Origin: Anaerococcus prevotii DSM 20548
GTDB lineage: Bacteria > Bacillota > Clostridia > Tissierellales > Peptoniphilaceae
Reading direction: 5' to 3'
NCBI RefSeq assembly: GCF_000024105.1
Contig: NC_013171.1
Coordinates: forward strand, 1,484,501-1,548,500
DNA: 64,000 bases
Shown: one piece after another, positions 25,213-33,577 of the stretch
Position numbering within the stretch: the stretch's first letter is position 1
Layout of the letters: each line of letters begins with the position of its first letter
Made by a program: the position numbers and the translations under genes
The notes under the pieces: generated by a model
What the model saw: the letters and a program-made list of their open reading frames with translations, nothing else
Database searches by the model: none
What the model was told of the DNA's origin: nothing

Positions 25213-28020
25213 CTATAATATCTTTTTAAGATACTGCCCAGTATAGGACTTTTTGTTTTTTGCTATCTCTTCTGGAGTACCGCTCGCTACTAGAGTACCT
25301 CCCCCGTCTCCTCCTTCTGGACCTAGGTCTATTAGGTTGTCGGAGACTTTTATTACGTCTAGGTTGTGCTCAATTACAACTACTGTATTATCCTGATCTA
25401 CTAGTCTGTTTAGAACTTCTATTAGCTTGTGGACGTCTGCCATGTGAAGGCCTGTTGTTGGTTCGTCTAGGATGTAGAGGGTTTTTCCTGTGGAGACTTT
25501 AGCAAGTTCTGTTGCTAGTTTCACCCTTTGAGCCTCTCCTCCAGATAGCTCTGTGGATGGTTGGCCTATTTTAATATAGCCTAGGCCTACATCGTAGAGA
25601 GTTTGGAGCTTTCTTACTATGCTAGGATGGTTTTGGAAAAATTCTATTCCTTCTTCTACAGTCATATCTAGGACGTCTGATATATCTTTGCCCTTGTATT
25701 TAACTTCAAGGGTTTCCCTGTTGTATCTTTTGCCGTGGCAGACTTCGCATGGAACGTATACATCTGGCAAGAACATCATATCCACCTTGATTGTTCCATC
25801 TCCCTTGCAGGCCTCGCACCTTCCTCCCTTAACGTTAAAGGAAAATCTCCCCTTATCATAGCCTTTCATCTTGGCCTCATTGGTCATGGCGAAGACATCC
25901 CTTATGGCATCGAAGACCTTGGTGTAGGTAGCTGGGTTTGACCTTGGAGTTCTTCCAATTGGGGATTGGTCTATGGCTATTACCTTATCAATCTTATCAA
26001 GACCTAGGATTTCCTTGTGCTTACCAGCTCTTATCTTGGTCTTGTTAATCTTCTTTGTAGCTTGCTTATAGAGAATTTCATTTACTAGGGAAGACTTCCC
26101 TGATCCTGATACTCCAGTTACAGTTGTAAGGACTCCTAGGGGGATTTTGACGTCAATGTTTTTGAGGTTGTTTACCGCAGCCCCCTTTATTTCTATATAT
26201 TCATCGCTTGTTCTTCTTTCCTTAGGAACTGGGATTTTTTTCCTTCCAGCTAGATAGTCTCCTGTGATTGACTTTTTGGAATTCATTATATCACGAAGAC
26301 TTCCCTTGGCGACAATCTCTCCACCGTGAACTCCTGCCTTTGGTCCAATATCAACTATATAGTCAGCTTCCTTCATAGTATCTTCGTCGTGTTCTACTAT
26401 GATTAGGGTGTTTCCAATATCTGTGAGATTTCTTAGGGCTGCTATGAGCTTATCGTTATCTCTCTGGTGAAGTCCTATGGAAGGCTCATCAAGGACATAG
26501 CAAACTCCTACAAGACCAGATCCTATTTGAGTAGCTAGTCTGATTCTCTGGCTTTCTCCACCGGATAAGGTCGCTGCCGCCCTATTTAAGGTCAAATAGG
26601 TAAGTCCCACGTCATTTAGGAAGGAGAGCCTCGCCTTAATTTCCTTTACTATAAGGTCTGCAATCTTCGCCTTCATTGGAGAAAGTTCGAGTTTAGCGAA
26701 AAAGTCTACGGACTTTTCTACGGAAAGTCTTGTAAGCTCTGAAATATTTACTCCTCCGACCTTGATAGCGAGGACTTCTGGCTTAAGTCTATCTCCATGG
26801 CAGGTGTCACATTCTTCTTCCGACATATATTCTCTAAACTTTTTCTTTTGAGCATCAGATCCTGTCCTTTGATAGCGGTCGTAGATATTTTTGATTGCTC
26901 CTTCAAAGGGTCCGGTGTATCTTTTCCTACCAGAAAAATGACTATCGAAGACAAAACTTAGGTCGTAATTTGTACCATGGAGTATATCTTCGATCATTTT
27001 CTTAGGAGCCTTTTTTATTGGATCATCATGGGAGAACTTGTAATGATCTGCTATAGCTCTTATCATCTCATAATAATAGCTCTCCTTGGTGGAAGTTGCA
27101 TAAGGGTCAATAGCCCCCTCGTTTATAGATAGGTCGTAGTCTGGTATAACAAGGTCCCTGTCGACTTGAAGGTGAAAACCAAGTCCATTACAGTCGGGAC
27201 ACATCCCTATTGGGGCGTTGAAGGAGAACATATTTGGTGTAATCTCTGGGAGGGATACGTGGCCTTCTGGACAGGCGAGCTTAGAAGATAGGAGTATCTC
27301 ATCTTCTCCTATCACATCTATGATAACTAGGCCATCTGCAAGTCCTAGGGCTGTCTCTATGGAATCTGTAAGTCTCGCATCGATTCCATCCTTGATCACA
27401 ATCCTATCTACAACGACAGAAATATCGTGCTTTTTGGTCTTGGATAGGTCGATATCTTCTGCCAAGTCGTACTTTTCTCCATCGATTACGACCCTTACAT
27501 ATCCATCCTTCTGGATATTTTCTAGGGCTCTTTTGTGAGCCCCCTTTTTTCCTCTGATTACTGGGGCAAGAATTTGGATTCTCGTTCTTTCAGGAAGTTC
27601 CTTTACCCTATCGACCATCTGGTCTATACTTTGGGCTTCTATCGGTCTACCACAGACTGGACAATAGGCATCTCCTACTCTTGCGTAAAGGAGCCTATAA
27701 TAATCGTAGATTTCTGTAACCGTTGCTACTGTAGATCTTGGGTTCCTGTTAGTTGTCTTCTGGTCGATTGATATGGATGGGGAAAGTCCCTCAATGGAGT
27801 CCACATCCGGCTTATCTACATTGCCCAAAAACTGCCTAGCATAGGAAGATAAGCTTTCGACATAACGCCTTTGTCCTTCCGCATAGATGGTATCAAAGGC
27901 AAGAGTAGACTTGCCAGAGCCTGAAAGGCCTGTAAATACAATCATCTTATCTCTTGGAAGATTGATATCTACGTTTTTGAGATTGTTGGTTCTTGCTCCT
28001 TTTATCTTAATTTCTGTCAA
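25213..28020 (-). CDS. uvrA: Excinuclease ABC subunit A
   Basis: This is the damage-recognition ATPase of nucleotide excision repair, which loads UvrB at lesions. At 935 residues it is full length. Two ABC ATPase modules are seen: Walker [14 protein letters not shown] (~32) and [13 protein letters not shown] (~640), each with its signature LSGGESQR (~490) and LSGGEAQR (~830). Zinc modules are CPVCGRP...CPEGH...CPDCNG and CEACKGDG...CEVCHGKR. Its ATG overlaps the uvrB stop (ATGA), the normal uvrB-uvrA coupling in this group. The stop codon lies one base beyond element B. Confidence 0.99.
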   Translation of the reverse strand: MTEIKIKGARTNNLKNVDINLPRDKMIVFTGLSGSGKSTLAFDTIYAEGQRRYVESLSSYARQFLGNVDKPDVDSIEGLSPSISIDQKTTNRNPRSTVATVTEIYDYYRLLYARVGDAYCPVCGRPIEAQSIDQMVDRVKELPERTRIQILAPVIRGKKGAHKRALENIQKDGYVRVVIDGEKYDLAEDIDLSKTKKHDISVVVDRIVIKDGIDARLTDSIETALGLADGLVIIDVIGEDEILLSSKLACPEGHVSLPEITPNMFSFNAPIGMCPDCNGLGFHLQVDRDLVIPDYDLSINEGAIDPYATSTKESYYYEMIRAIADHYKFSHDDPIKKAPKKMIEDILHGTNYDLSFVFDSHFSGRKRYTGPFEGAIKNIYDRYQRTGSDAQKKKFREYMSEEECDTCHGDRLKPEVLAIKVGGVNISELTRLSVEKSVDFFAKLELSPMKAKIADLIVKEIKARLSFLNDVGLTYLTLNRAAATLSGGESQRIRLATQIGSGLVGVCYVLDEPSIGLHQRDNDKLIAALRNLTDIGNTLIIVEHDEDTMKEADYIVDIGPKAGVHGGEIVAKGSLRDIMNSKKSITGDYLAGRKKIPVPKERRTSDEYIEIKGAAVNNLKNIDVKIPLGVLTTVTGVSGSGKSSLVNEILYKQATKKINKTKIRAGKHKEILGLDKIDKVIAIDQSPIGRTPRSNPATYTKVFDAIRDVFAMTNEAKMKGYDKGRFSFNVKGGRCEACKGDGTIKVDMMFLPDVYVPCEVCHGKRYNRETLEVKYKGKDISDVLDMTVEEGIEFFQNHPSIVRKLQTLYDVGLGYIKIGQPSTELSGGEAQRVKLATELAKVSTGKTLYILDEPTTGLHMADVHKLIEVLNRLVDQDNTVVVIEHNLDVIKVSDNLIDLGPEGGDGGGTLVASGTPEEIAKNKKSYTGQYLKKIL

Positions 28021-29987
28021 TTAATCACTCCTGTAAAATTATCTTTCATAGACTTAATCTGATCACGGAGGGCTGCGGCACGCTCGAAGTCAAGCTCCTC
28101 TGCTGCCTTATACATCTCAGCCTCCAGATTAATTAGTATTGTTTCTATATCGTCTTTGCTGAATTCTTCAATCTCCTCTTCTTCCTTCTTCTTGGTGATT
28201 TGGATGATTTCAGCTATATTTTTCTTGATTGTAGTTGGCACTATGCCGTGCTTTTCATTAAATTCTTCTTGTATGGTCCTACGGCGTTCTGTCTCATCAA
28301 TCGCCCTTCTCATAGATCCAGTTATGGTATCGGCATACATGATTACCCTACCCTCGGAGTTTCTCGCTGCCCTTCCGATAGTCTGGATAAGGGAAGTTTC
28401 AGAGCGGAGGAAGCCTTCCTTGTCAGCATCGAGGATTGTTATAAGTGAAACTTCTGGTATATCGAGTCCCTCACGGAGGAGGTTGATTCCTACAAGAACA
28501 TCAAACTCTCCTAGACGGAGCTCTCTAATAATCTCACTTCTCTCTATAGTTTTAATATCTGAGTGAAGGTATCTTACCTTGATTCCATTTTCCGTAAGGA
28601 AGGTCGTAAGGTCTTCTGCCATCTTCTTGGTAAGAGTAGTAACGAGTACCCTTTCCTTCTTGGCAATGGTCGCATGGACTTCTTCTATGAGGTCGTCTAT
28701 CTGATTTGCTGTTGGCCTTACCTCTATCAATGGATCTAAAAGCCCAGTTGGTCTTATGATTTGATCGACCATCTTGCCATGGGTTTTCTCCTTCTCATAA
28801 GGGCCTGGAGTTGCTGAAACATAAACTGCCTGGTTGATTAGTTTCTCGAACTCGTCGAACTTAAGCGGCCTGTTATCTAGGGCAGAAGGAAGCCTAAAGC
28901 CGTAGTCAACCAAGTTTTGCTTACGGGACCTATCTCCCTCATACATTCCTCCAACCTGGGGAATAGAAACGTGGGACTCGTCCACCATTAGGACGAAGTC
29001 TTCTGGAAAATAGTCGATTAGGGTATAAGGCCTAGACCCTGCTGGTCTCTGGCTTAAGTGTCTAGAGTAATTCTCAATTCCAGAACAGAAACCAATCTCC
29101 CTGAGCATCTCTATATCGTATTTGGTCCTTTGCTCGAGCCTTTGGGCTTCAAGGAGCTTATTTTCCGAATTAAGCTCGGCCAATCTTTCCTCAAGTTCTT
29201 CTTCTATAGTAATGATGGCCTTTTCTGTCTTCTCACTTGATGTCGCATAGTGGCTGGCAGGATAAATATAAGCGTGGCTAATCCTTGCAGTAACCTTACC
29301 TGTCAATGAATCAAACTCCGAAATCTCGTCGATTTCATCTCCGAAAAACTCAAATCTAATAGCCTTTTGGTCAAAACCTGCTGGGAAAACATCTAAGATA
29401 TCTCCCCTACGTCTGAAAGTCCCTCGGCTAAACTCCACATCATTTCTCACATATTGGACATCAATTAGCTTTCTCATAACATCTTCCGGGCTAATCTCCT
29501 GACCTGGACGGAGGGATACTACAAGCTTTTGATACTCGATAGGATCTCCCAAGCCGTAAATACAAGAAACACTAGCCACAATTATAACATCACGCCTCTC
29601 AAAAAGAGCCATGGTCGCAGAGTGCCTCATCTTGTCTATCTCGTCATTAATAGAAGAGTCCTTGGCAATATATGTATCTGTAGCAGCCACATAGGCTTCT
29701 GGTTGGTAATAATCATAGTAGGAAACGAAATACTCGACAGCATTGTCCGGGAAAAATTCCTTAAACTCCGTAAAAAGCTGGTAGGCCAAAGTCTTGTTGT
29801 GGGCAAGAACTAGGGTAGGTCTTTGGACATTTTGGATAATATTAGCCATGGTAAAGGTCTTACCAGAACCTGTTACACCACGGAGAATCTGATGATGGTC
29901 TCCCGCCTCGATTCCCTTTGATAATTTATCTATAGCATAAGGCTGATCGCCTCTAGGTTTATAATCCGATTTTAAATTAAACTTCAT
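28017..29987 (-). CDS. uvrB: Excinuclease ABC subunit B
   Basis: This is the helicase-like damage verification subunit. The ATG at 29987 ([19 protein letters not shown]) follows AAAGGAAGATTT and yields 656 residues, as expected. The open frame continues upstream for 117 codons, but that extension runs through palindromic repeats and is rejected. Helicase motifs are [13 protein letters not shown] (Walker A), a beta-hairpin region [29 protein letters not shown] and [11 protein letters not shown]-terminal UVR domain ([19 protein letters not shown]) binds UvrC/UvrA. A possible promoter was not located, as upstream sequence is repetitive. Confidence 0.98.
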   Translation of the reverse strand: MKFNLKSDYKPRGDQPYAIDKLSKGIEAGDHHQILRGVTGSGKTFTMANIIQNVQRPTLVLAHNKTLAYQLFTEFKEFFPDNAVEYFVSYYDYYQPEAYVAATDTYIAKDSSINDEIDKMRHSATMALFERRDVIIVASVSCIYGLGDPIEYQKLVVSLRPGQEISPEDVMRKLIDVQYVRNDVEFSRGTFRRRGDILDVFPAGFDQKAIRFEFFGDEIDEISEFDSLTGKVTARISHAYIYPASHYATSSEKTEKAIITIEEELEERLAELNSENKLLEAQRLEQRTKYDIEMLREIGFCSGIENYSRHLSQRPAGSRPYTLIDYFPEDFVLMVDESHVSIPQVGGMYEGDRSRKQNLVDYGFRLPSALDNRPLKFDEFEKLINQAVYVSATPGPYEKEKTHGKMVDQIIRPTGLLDPLIEVRPTANQIDDLIEEVHATIAKKERVLVTTLTKKMAEDLTTFLTENGIKVRYLHSDIKTIERSEIIRELRLGEFDVLVGINLLREGLDIPEVSLITILDADKEGFLRSETSLIQTIGRAARNSEGRVIMYADTITGSMRRAIDETERRRTIQEEFNEKHGIVPTTIKKNIAEIIQITKKKEEEEIEEFSKDDIETILINLEAEMYKAAEELDFERAAALRDQIKSMKDNFTGVIN

Positions 29988-30028
29988 AAATCTTCCTTTA
30001 TATATAACAAAAATTAATAAAATGGTAG

Positions 30029-30125
30029 AGTGCCGGACAGTCGGGCTTCGATTTTTGTAAAAAATCGAATAAGTGGGACTTATTTGAAAAATAAGTTCCA
30101 AGAACTCGAAGAGTTCAAAAGAGAG
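30029..30125 (+). repeat. R1 palindromic repeat, copy 1
   Basis: This 97-base repeat consists of consecutive hairpins: a GTGCCGGACAGTCGGGC arm, CGATTTTT/AAAAATCG, GGACTTATTT/AAATAAGTTC and GAACTC/GAGTTC. It differs from copy 2 (30421-30517) by a single base near the right end, in the last hairpin. Confidence 0.85.
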
Positions 30126-30420
30126 ATTGTAAGTAGCCTTGAGACTTCTACACTTCCCCCTTATCTCTAATGGTTCTGGCCACAGCGAACAGAGTGAGCT
30201 GATGGCAGACCTTAATCGAGGCTTGGCGAGGTGAAGGTCTTTAGACCTAAGCCCGCAAGCTACCGTCGAGCGCAGTCGAGAGATCTCAGAGACTTCTCCA
30301 CAAGGTCGAAGTAAGGGTAATGGTGTATCTAAGCACAACCCTTATCCCGAGGCTTCTCCACTTTCATCCCCCTTATCCCTAATGGATTTGGCCACAATGA
30401 ACGAAGTGAATTGATGGCAG

Positions 30421-30517
30421 AGTGCCGGACAGTCGGGCTTCGATTTTTGTAAAAAATCGAATAAGTGGGACTTATTTGAAAAATAAGTTCCAAGAACTCG
30501 AAGGGTTCAAAAGAGAG
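30421..30517 (+). repeat. R1 palindromic repeat, copy 2
   Basis: This is a direct repeat of 30029-30125, 392 bases downstream. A third copy lies inverted at 44446-44538 with several changes. Confidence 0.85.
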
Positions 30518-30882
30518 CTAGTAAATATCCATGAGACTTCTCCACTTCCCCTTATCTCGAGCGTAGTCGAGAGATCTCAGAGGCTTCTCCACTTCGGTCG
30601 AAGCAAGGGTGTGGTTTCGGCTTTATCGTAAGGCGAAGTAAGGGCCAGATGGTTTCGGCTTTAGCCTTAGTAGAAATTAGTGTAATCCCATATCTCACAT
30701 TTGCTCTAACAATATAGCTCCATAGAGTATTATTAGTATAATTTCTATATCTCTCCCCATTTATATTAATTTAATTCTTTCTTAAATATCTTAAAAATAA
30801 TTCTATTCTCGTTATATAAATATACTAAATTTCTCCTAAAATTCAATCCCTATAGAAAGAGTCGGATTTTATAAAAATTCTA

Positions 30883-30910
30883 TTGACATCGCTATCATAT
30901 ATGTTATAAT
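30883..30910 (+). promoter_or_regulatory. Promoter of the metal-efflux operon
   Basis: TTGACA (30883-30888), a 16-base spacer and TATAAT (30905-30910) form an all-consensus promoter. Transcription would start inside the adjacent palindrome. Confidence 0.85.
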
Positions 30911-30914
30911 ATTC

Positions 30915-30934
30915 ATATGAACATATACTCATAT
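30915..30934. promoter_or_regulatory. ArsR/SmtB-type operator
   Basis: ATATGA and TCATAT flank an 8-base centre in perfect inverted symmetry, directly downstream of the -10 hexamer and upstream of the ArsR ribosome binding site. This is the usual geometry for metal-responsive ArsR/CadC repressors, which release DNA on binding metal. Confidence 0.75.
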
Positions 30935-30946
30935 GAAAGGAGCCAC

Positions 30947-31249
30947 ATGAATGATTCGTTAAAAAATATTGATGATACTACCCTAATTGATTTGGCAGAT
31001 CTCTTCAAGGTCTTTGCCGACTCGACTAGGATGAGGATAATGTATAGGTTACTTGCTGGAAGGATGAACGTCGGTGACATAGCCCAGGCTCTCGATATGA
31101 GCCAATCCGCTATCTCCCACCAGCTCAAATACCTTAAAGAAGTTAATTTAGTTAAAAGCAAGAGGGATGGCAAGTCTATGCTTTACTATCTCTCAGATGA
31201 CCACGTTAAGACAATTATACAAACAGGATTAGAACATATAGAGGAGTAA
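30947..31249 (+). CDS. ArsR/SmtB-family metal-responsive repressor
   Basis: This 100-residue winged-helix repressor is expected to sense Zn(II), Cd(II) or a similar ion and to release its own operator. The ATG at 30947 is used because AAAGGAG precedes it; the ATG at 30917 lies in the operator. LADLFKVFADSTRMRIMYRL is the N-terminal helix pair, DIAQALDMSQSAISHQLKYL the recognition helix, and YYLSDDHVKTIIQTGLEHIEE the C-terminal helix. It carries DDH and H residues like the alpha-5 sensory site of SmtB/CzrA and has no alpha-3 CxC motif. That pattern points to Zn/Co rather than arsenic. It is the first gene of the operon with an HMA protein and a P-type ATPase. Confidence 0.92.
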   Translation: MNDSLKNIDDTTLIDLADLFKVFADSTRMRIMYRLLAGRMNVGDIAQALDMSQSAISHQLKYLKEVNLVKSKRDGKSMLYYLSDDHVKTIIQTGLEHIEE

Positions 31250-31251
31250 TT

Positions 31252-31476
31252 ATGAAAAAGAAATTTAAAATTCAAGGACTACAATGTGCAAACTGCGGCA
31301 ACAAGATCGAAGGAGAAATCAAAAAGCTAGATGGAGTAATAGATGCTAATGTATCCTTCCTTACAGAAAAGGCCAAAATCGAACTAGAAGATGACGCCAA
31401 TGTGGACGAGATTTTAGAAAAGGCAAACGAGATTGCTGGAAGAATCGAGCCAGGTTGCCAATTTATAGCTAAATAG
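31252..31476 (+). CDS. Heavy-metal-associated (HMA) domain protein
   Basis: This 74-residue free-standing ferredoxin-like metal-binding domain starts three bases after the repressor gene. The metal site is GLQCANCGNKI (CxxC at ~12-15). A further Cys lies near the C-terminus (PGCQFIAK), as seen in Zn/Cd-associated HMA domains. In many CadA-type exporters this domain is fused to the N-terminus of the ATPase. Here it is encoded separately, immediately before an ATPase that lacks it. It probably delivers metal to the pump. Confidence 0.88.
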   Translation: MKKKFKIQGLQCANCGNKIEGEIKKLDGVIDANVSFLTEKAKIELEDDANVDEILEKANEIAGRIEPGCQFIAK

Positions 31477-31478
31477 TC

Positions 31479-33320
31479 ATGTTTAAGAATATTACAAAAG
31501 AACACAGAGACAGATTAAACGAGCTCATAATCCTTGCTCTTTTGGGAGCCTTCCTACAGCTTATGAGTATGTTTTTCTACCTGGGCTCTTTCAGAAAATG
31601 GGCCTTCCTGATTCTTTACATCCTATCAGCCAAGGAAGTACTCCTTAAGGCCTTTAAGGGGATAAGACGAGGATCTGCCCTGGATGAGAACTTCCTCATG
31701 GCCCTTGCTACAATCACAGCCTTTATCATAGGCGAATACGTAGAGGCAGTAGCTGTTATGCTTTTCTATTCCTTCGGAGAACTATTCGAAGACATTGCCA
31801 CCCAAAGATCAAGAGATAATATCAAAGACCTCCTAGACCTTGTTCCAGATGTGGCAAATAGGATAAATGAAGATGGCAGCACGGAAGAAGTCGACCTAGA
31901 TGATATAGAAGTAGGAGATATAATCCTCGTCCGTGATGGAGAAAAAATCGGAGTAGACGGCAAGGTCATTGAAGGGACGGCAAGTCTTGATACATCTTCT
32001 GTTACAGGAGAGTCCATGCCAGTTTCTGTAGATATAGGAGATGAAGTAATTTCCTCATCCCTTGTTACAGATGGGATAATCAAAATCGAAGCTACGACAG
32101 AATTCGACGACTCTGTTGCAGCACGAATCATGGAACTAATCGAAGATTCCGCAGCAAGTAAGTCTGACAGCGAGAAGTTTATCTCTCGATTTGCAAGAAT
32201 CTACACACCAATAGTCGTAGCCCTTGCCCTAGCTCTTGCCATCATACCACCCGTATTTATGGGAGGAGCATGGTCTGATTACCTCCTTCGTGCGGCGACC
32301 TTCCTAGTCCTTTCCTGCCCATGTGCCCTAGTTTTATCCGTTCCCCTATCCTTTATGTCAGGGCTGGGGCTTGCGAGCAAAAACGGAATCCTAATTAAGG
32401 GTAGCCAATATTTTGAAATCCTCGATAAGGCAGAAGTCCTTCTTACAGACAAGACTGGAACCCTAACTACAGGAGATTTCAAGATCAAGGATATAAAGAT
32501 CGAAGAAGGCTTTGACCGTGAAGAAATCTTAAACTATCTCTTCAATATAGAAAACATGACCACCCATCCTATTGGAAGGGCTATAAGTAAAGAGCTTGAT
32601 AGAGAAGAGAAAGACCTCTTTGAAGAGATCAAAAACGAGAAGGGCCTTGGTGTAAAGGCAAAAAGCAAAGATGGAAAAATTATCAAAGTTGGCTCTCCAA
32701 AATACCTCAAGATAGATGACAAAAAAGAAAGAGCCATTTATCTGTCAGTAGACGAGAAGCTTGCAGCAAGTGTCTATATAGAAGATGACATCAAGGAAAA
32801 ATCCCAAGAAACAATTGCGAAACTTAAGGATAAATTTAAAGAAATAGCCATAGTATCAGGTGATAATCTCGCTGCAGTCAAGGATACAGCGGATAAGCTT
32901 AAGCTTGACAGTTACTACGCCCAAGTCATGCCTGATGAGAAGCTTAAAATAATGAAGACCTACCAGGAAAAGGGAGAAAAGACAGTCTTCGTAGGCGACG
33001 GTATAAATGATGCCCCAGTTCTCAAAAACGCCGATGTGGGAATATCTATGGGAGAAACTGCATCTGACCTTGCTATCGAATCCTCCGACATCCTCATAAC
33101 CAACGGAGAGTTTTCACAAATAGGAAAGCTAGTCAATATTGCAGGACTTACCAACACAACAGTAAAACAAAATGTAACATTTATAATGCTTGTGAAAATC
33201 GCAATCCTAATCCTAGGCCTATTCGGCCACGCCAACATGTGGATGGCAATTTTCGGCGACGTAGGAGTTTCAATCATATCCATCCTTTGGGCAATGAGAA
33301 TATTAAAAAAGAAAATATAA
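31479..33320 (+). CDS. cadA: P1B-type Zn/Cd/Pb-translocating ATPase
   Basis: This 613-residue heavy-metal exporter in the plasma membrane is driven by ATP. SCPCALVLSVPLSFMSG (~280) is the membrane metal site (CPC), DKTGTLTTG the phosphorylation site (Asp ~328), THPIGRA the nucleotide-binding His-Pro motif, GDGINDAPVLKNADVGISMG the hinge, and SSDILI precedes the last helices. TGESMPV is the actuator loop. There is no N-terminal metal-binding domain, since that is the preceding gene. The start is two bases after the HMA stop and has no strong ribosome binding site, so coupling is likely. CPC with the ArsR regulator suggests Zn/Cd rather than copper. Confidence 0.93.
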   Translation: MFKNITKEHRDRLNELIILALLGAFLQLMSMFFYLGSFRKWAFLILYILSAKEVLLKAFKGIRRGSALDENFLMALATITAFIIGEYVEAVAVMLFYSFGELFEDIATQRSRDNIKDLLDLVPDVANRINEDGSTEEVDLDDIEVGDIILVRDGEKIGVDGKVIEGTASLDTSSVTGESMPVSVDIGDEVISSSLVTDGIIKIEATTEFDDSVAARIMELIEDSAASKSDSEKFISRFARIYTPIVVALALALAIIPPVFMGGAWSDYLLRAATFLVLSCPCALVLSVPLSFMSGLGLASKNGILIKGSQYFEILDKAEVLLTDKTGTLTTGDFKIKDIKIEEGFDREEILNYLFNIENMTTHPIGRAISKELDREEKDLFEEIKNEKGLGVKAKSKDGKIIKVGSPKYLKIDDKKERAIYLSVDEKLAASVYIEDDIKEKSQETIAKLKDKFKEIAIVSGDNLAAVKDTADKLKLDSYYAQVMPDEKLKIMKTYQEKGEKTVFVGDGINDAPVLKNADVGISMGETASDLAIESSDILITNGEFSQIGKLVNIAGLTNTTVKQNVTFIMLVKIAILILGLFGHANMWMAIFGDVGVSIISILWAMRILKKKI

Positions 33321-33333
33321 AACCGACGTATTT

Positions 33334-33361
33334 CCGACGCAAAATTTGCGTCGGTTTTTTG
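33334..33361 (+). terminator. Terminator of the metal-efflux operon
   Basis: CCGACGCAAA pairs with TTTGCGTCGG almost without a loop, followed by TTTTTTG. A wider pairing AAACCGACGTA with TACGTCGGTTT (33320-33378) encloses it, so two alternative hairpins are possible. Confidence 0.9.
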
Positions 33362-33518
33362 TTTGTTTACGTCGGTTTTAAATCTCTAATTAAATTATTA
33401 TAGGAAACAAGAAAAACTAAAGCCTTCAATAGTATTTTCTCAAAAATCATATAAGAGAGGGCCCTAAGGCTCATCATTTTATTATTTTCTTTTCCTAGTC
33501 TAATCTCTAATTTTCTCC

Positions 33519-33548
33519 AAAACAAAAACCCCAAGCCTAAGCCTGAGG
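33519..33548 (-). terminator. Terminator of the surface-protein gene
   Basis: On the minus strand CCTCAGGC pairs with GCTTGGGG across TTAG, including G-U pairs, and TTTTTGTTTT follows. It lies 30 bases beyond the stop codon. Confidence 0.75.
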
Positions 33549-33577
33549 TCTCTGTGCTTATAATATTTTCTCAAATA

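Larger units (their letters stand above)
30020..30690. repeat. Mosaic of intergenic palindromic repeats upstream of uvrB
   Basis: This gene-free region is built from several short repeat modules. R1 copies lie at 30029-30125 and 30421-30517. A TAATGG/CCACA/GTGA/TGATGGCAGA module precedes them (30168-30213 and 30380-30425). R2 palindromes of the form GTCGAG...GAGAGATCTCAGAG...TTCTCCAC...GGTCGAAG lie at 30262-30320 and 30553-30611. A GAAGGTCTTTAGACCT/GCCCGCAAGCTACCGTCGA segment at 30230-30268 recurs inverted at 44290-44335. The remaining bases to 30882 are AT-rich with no feature I can support. Confidence 0.8.

Noticed and set aside
25260-29813. Plus-strand frames opposite uvrA and uvrB
   Set aside because: Antisense shadows of conserved genes with no start signals or recognisable content.
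29988-30338. 117-codon upstream extension of the uvrB frame
   Set aside because: UvrB starts at 29987 with a ribosome binding site and standard N-terminus; the extension translates palindromic repeat R1 and its flanks.
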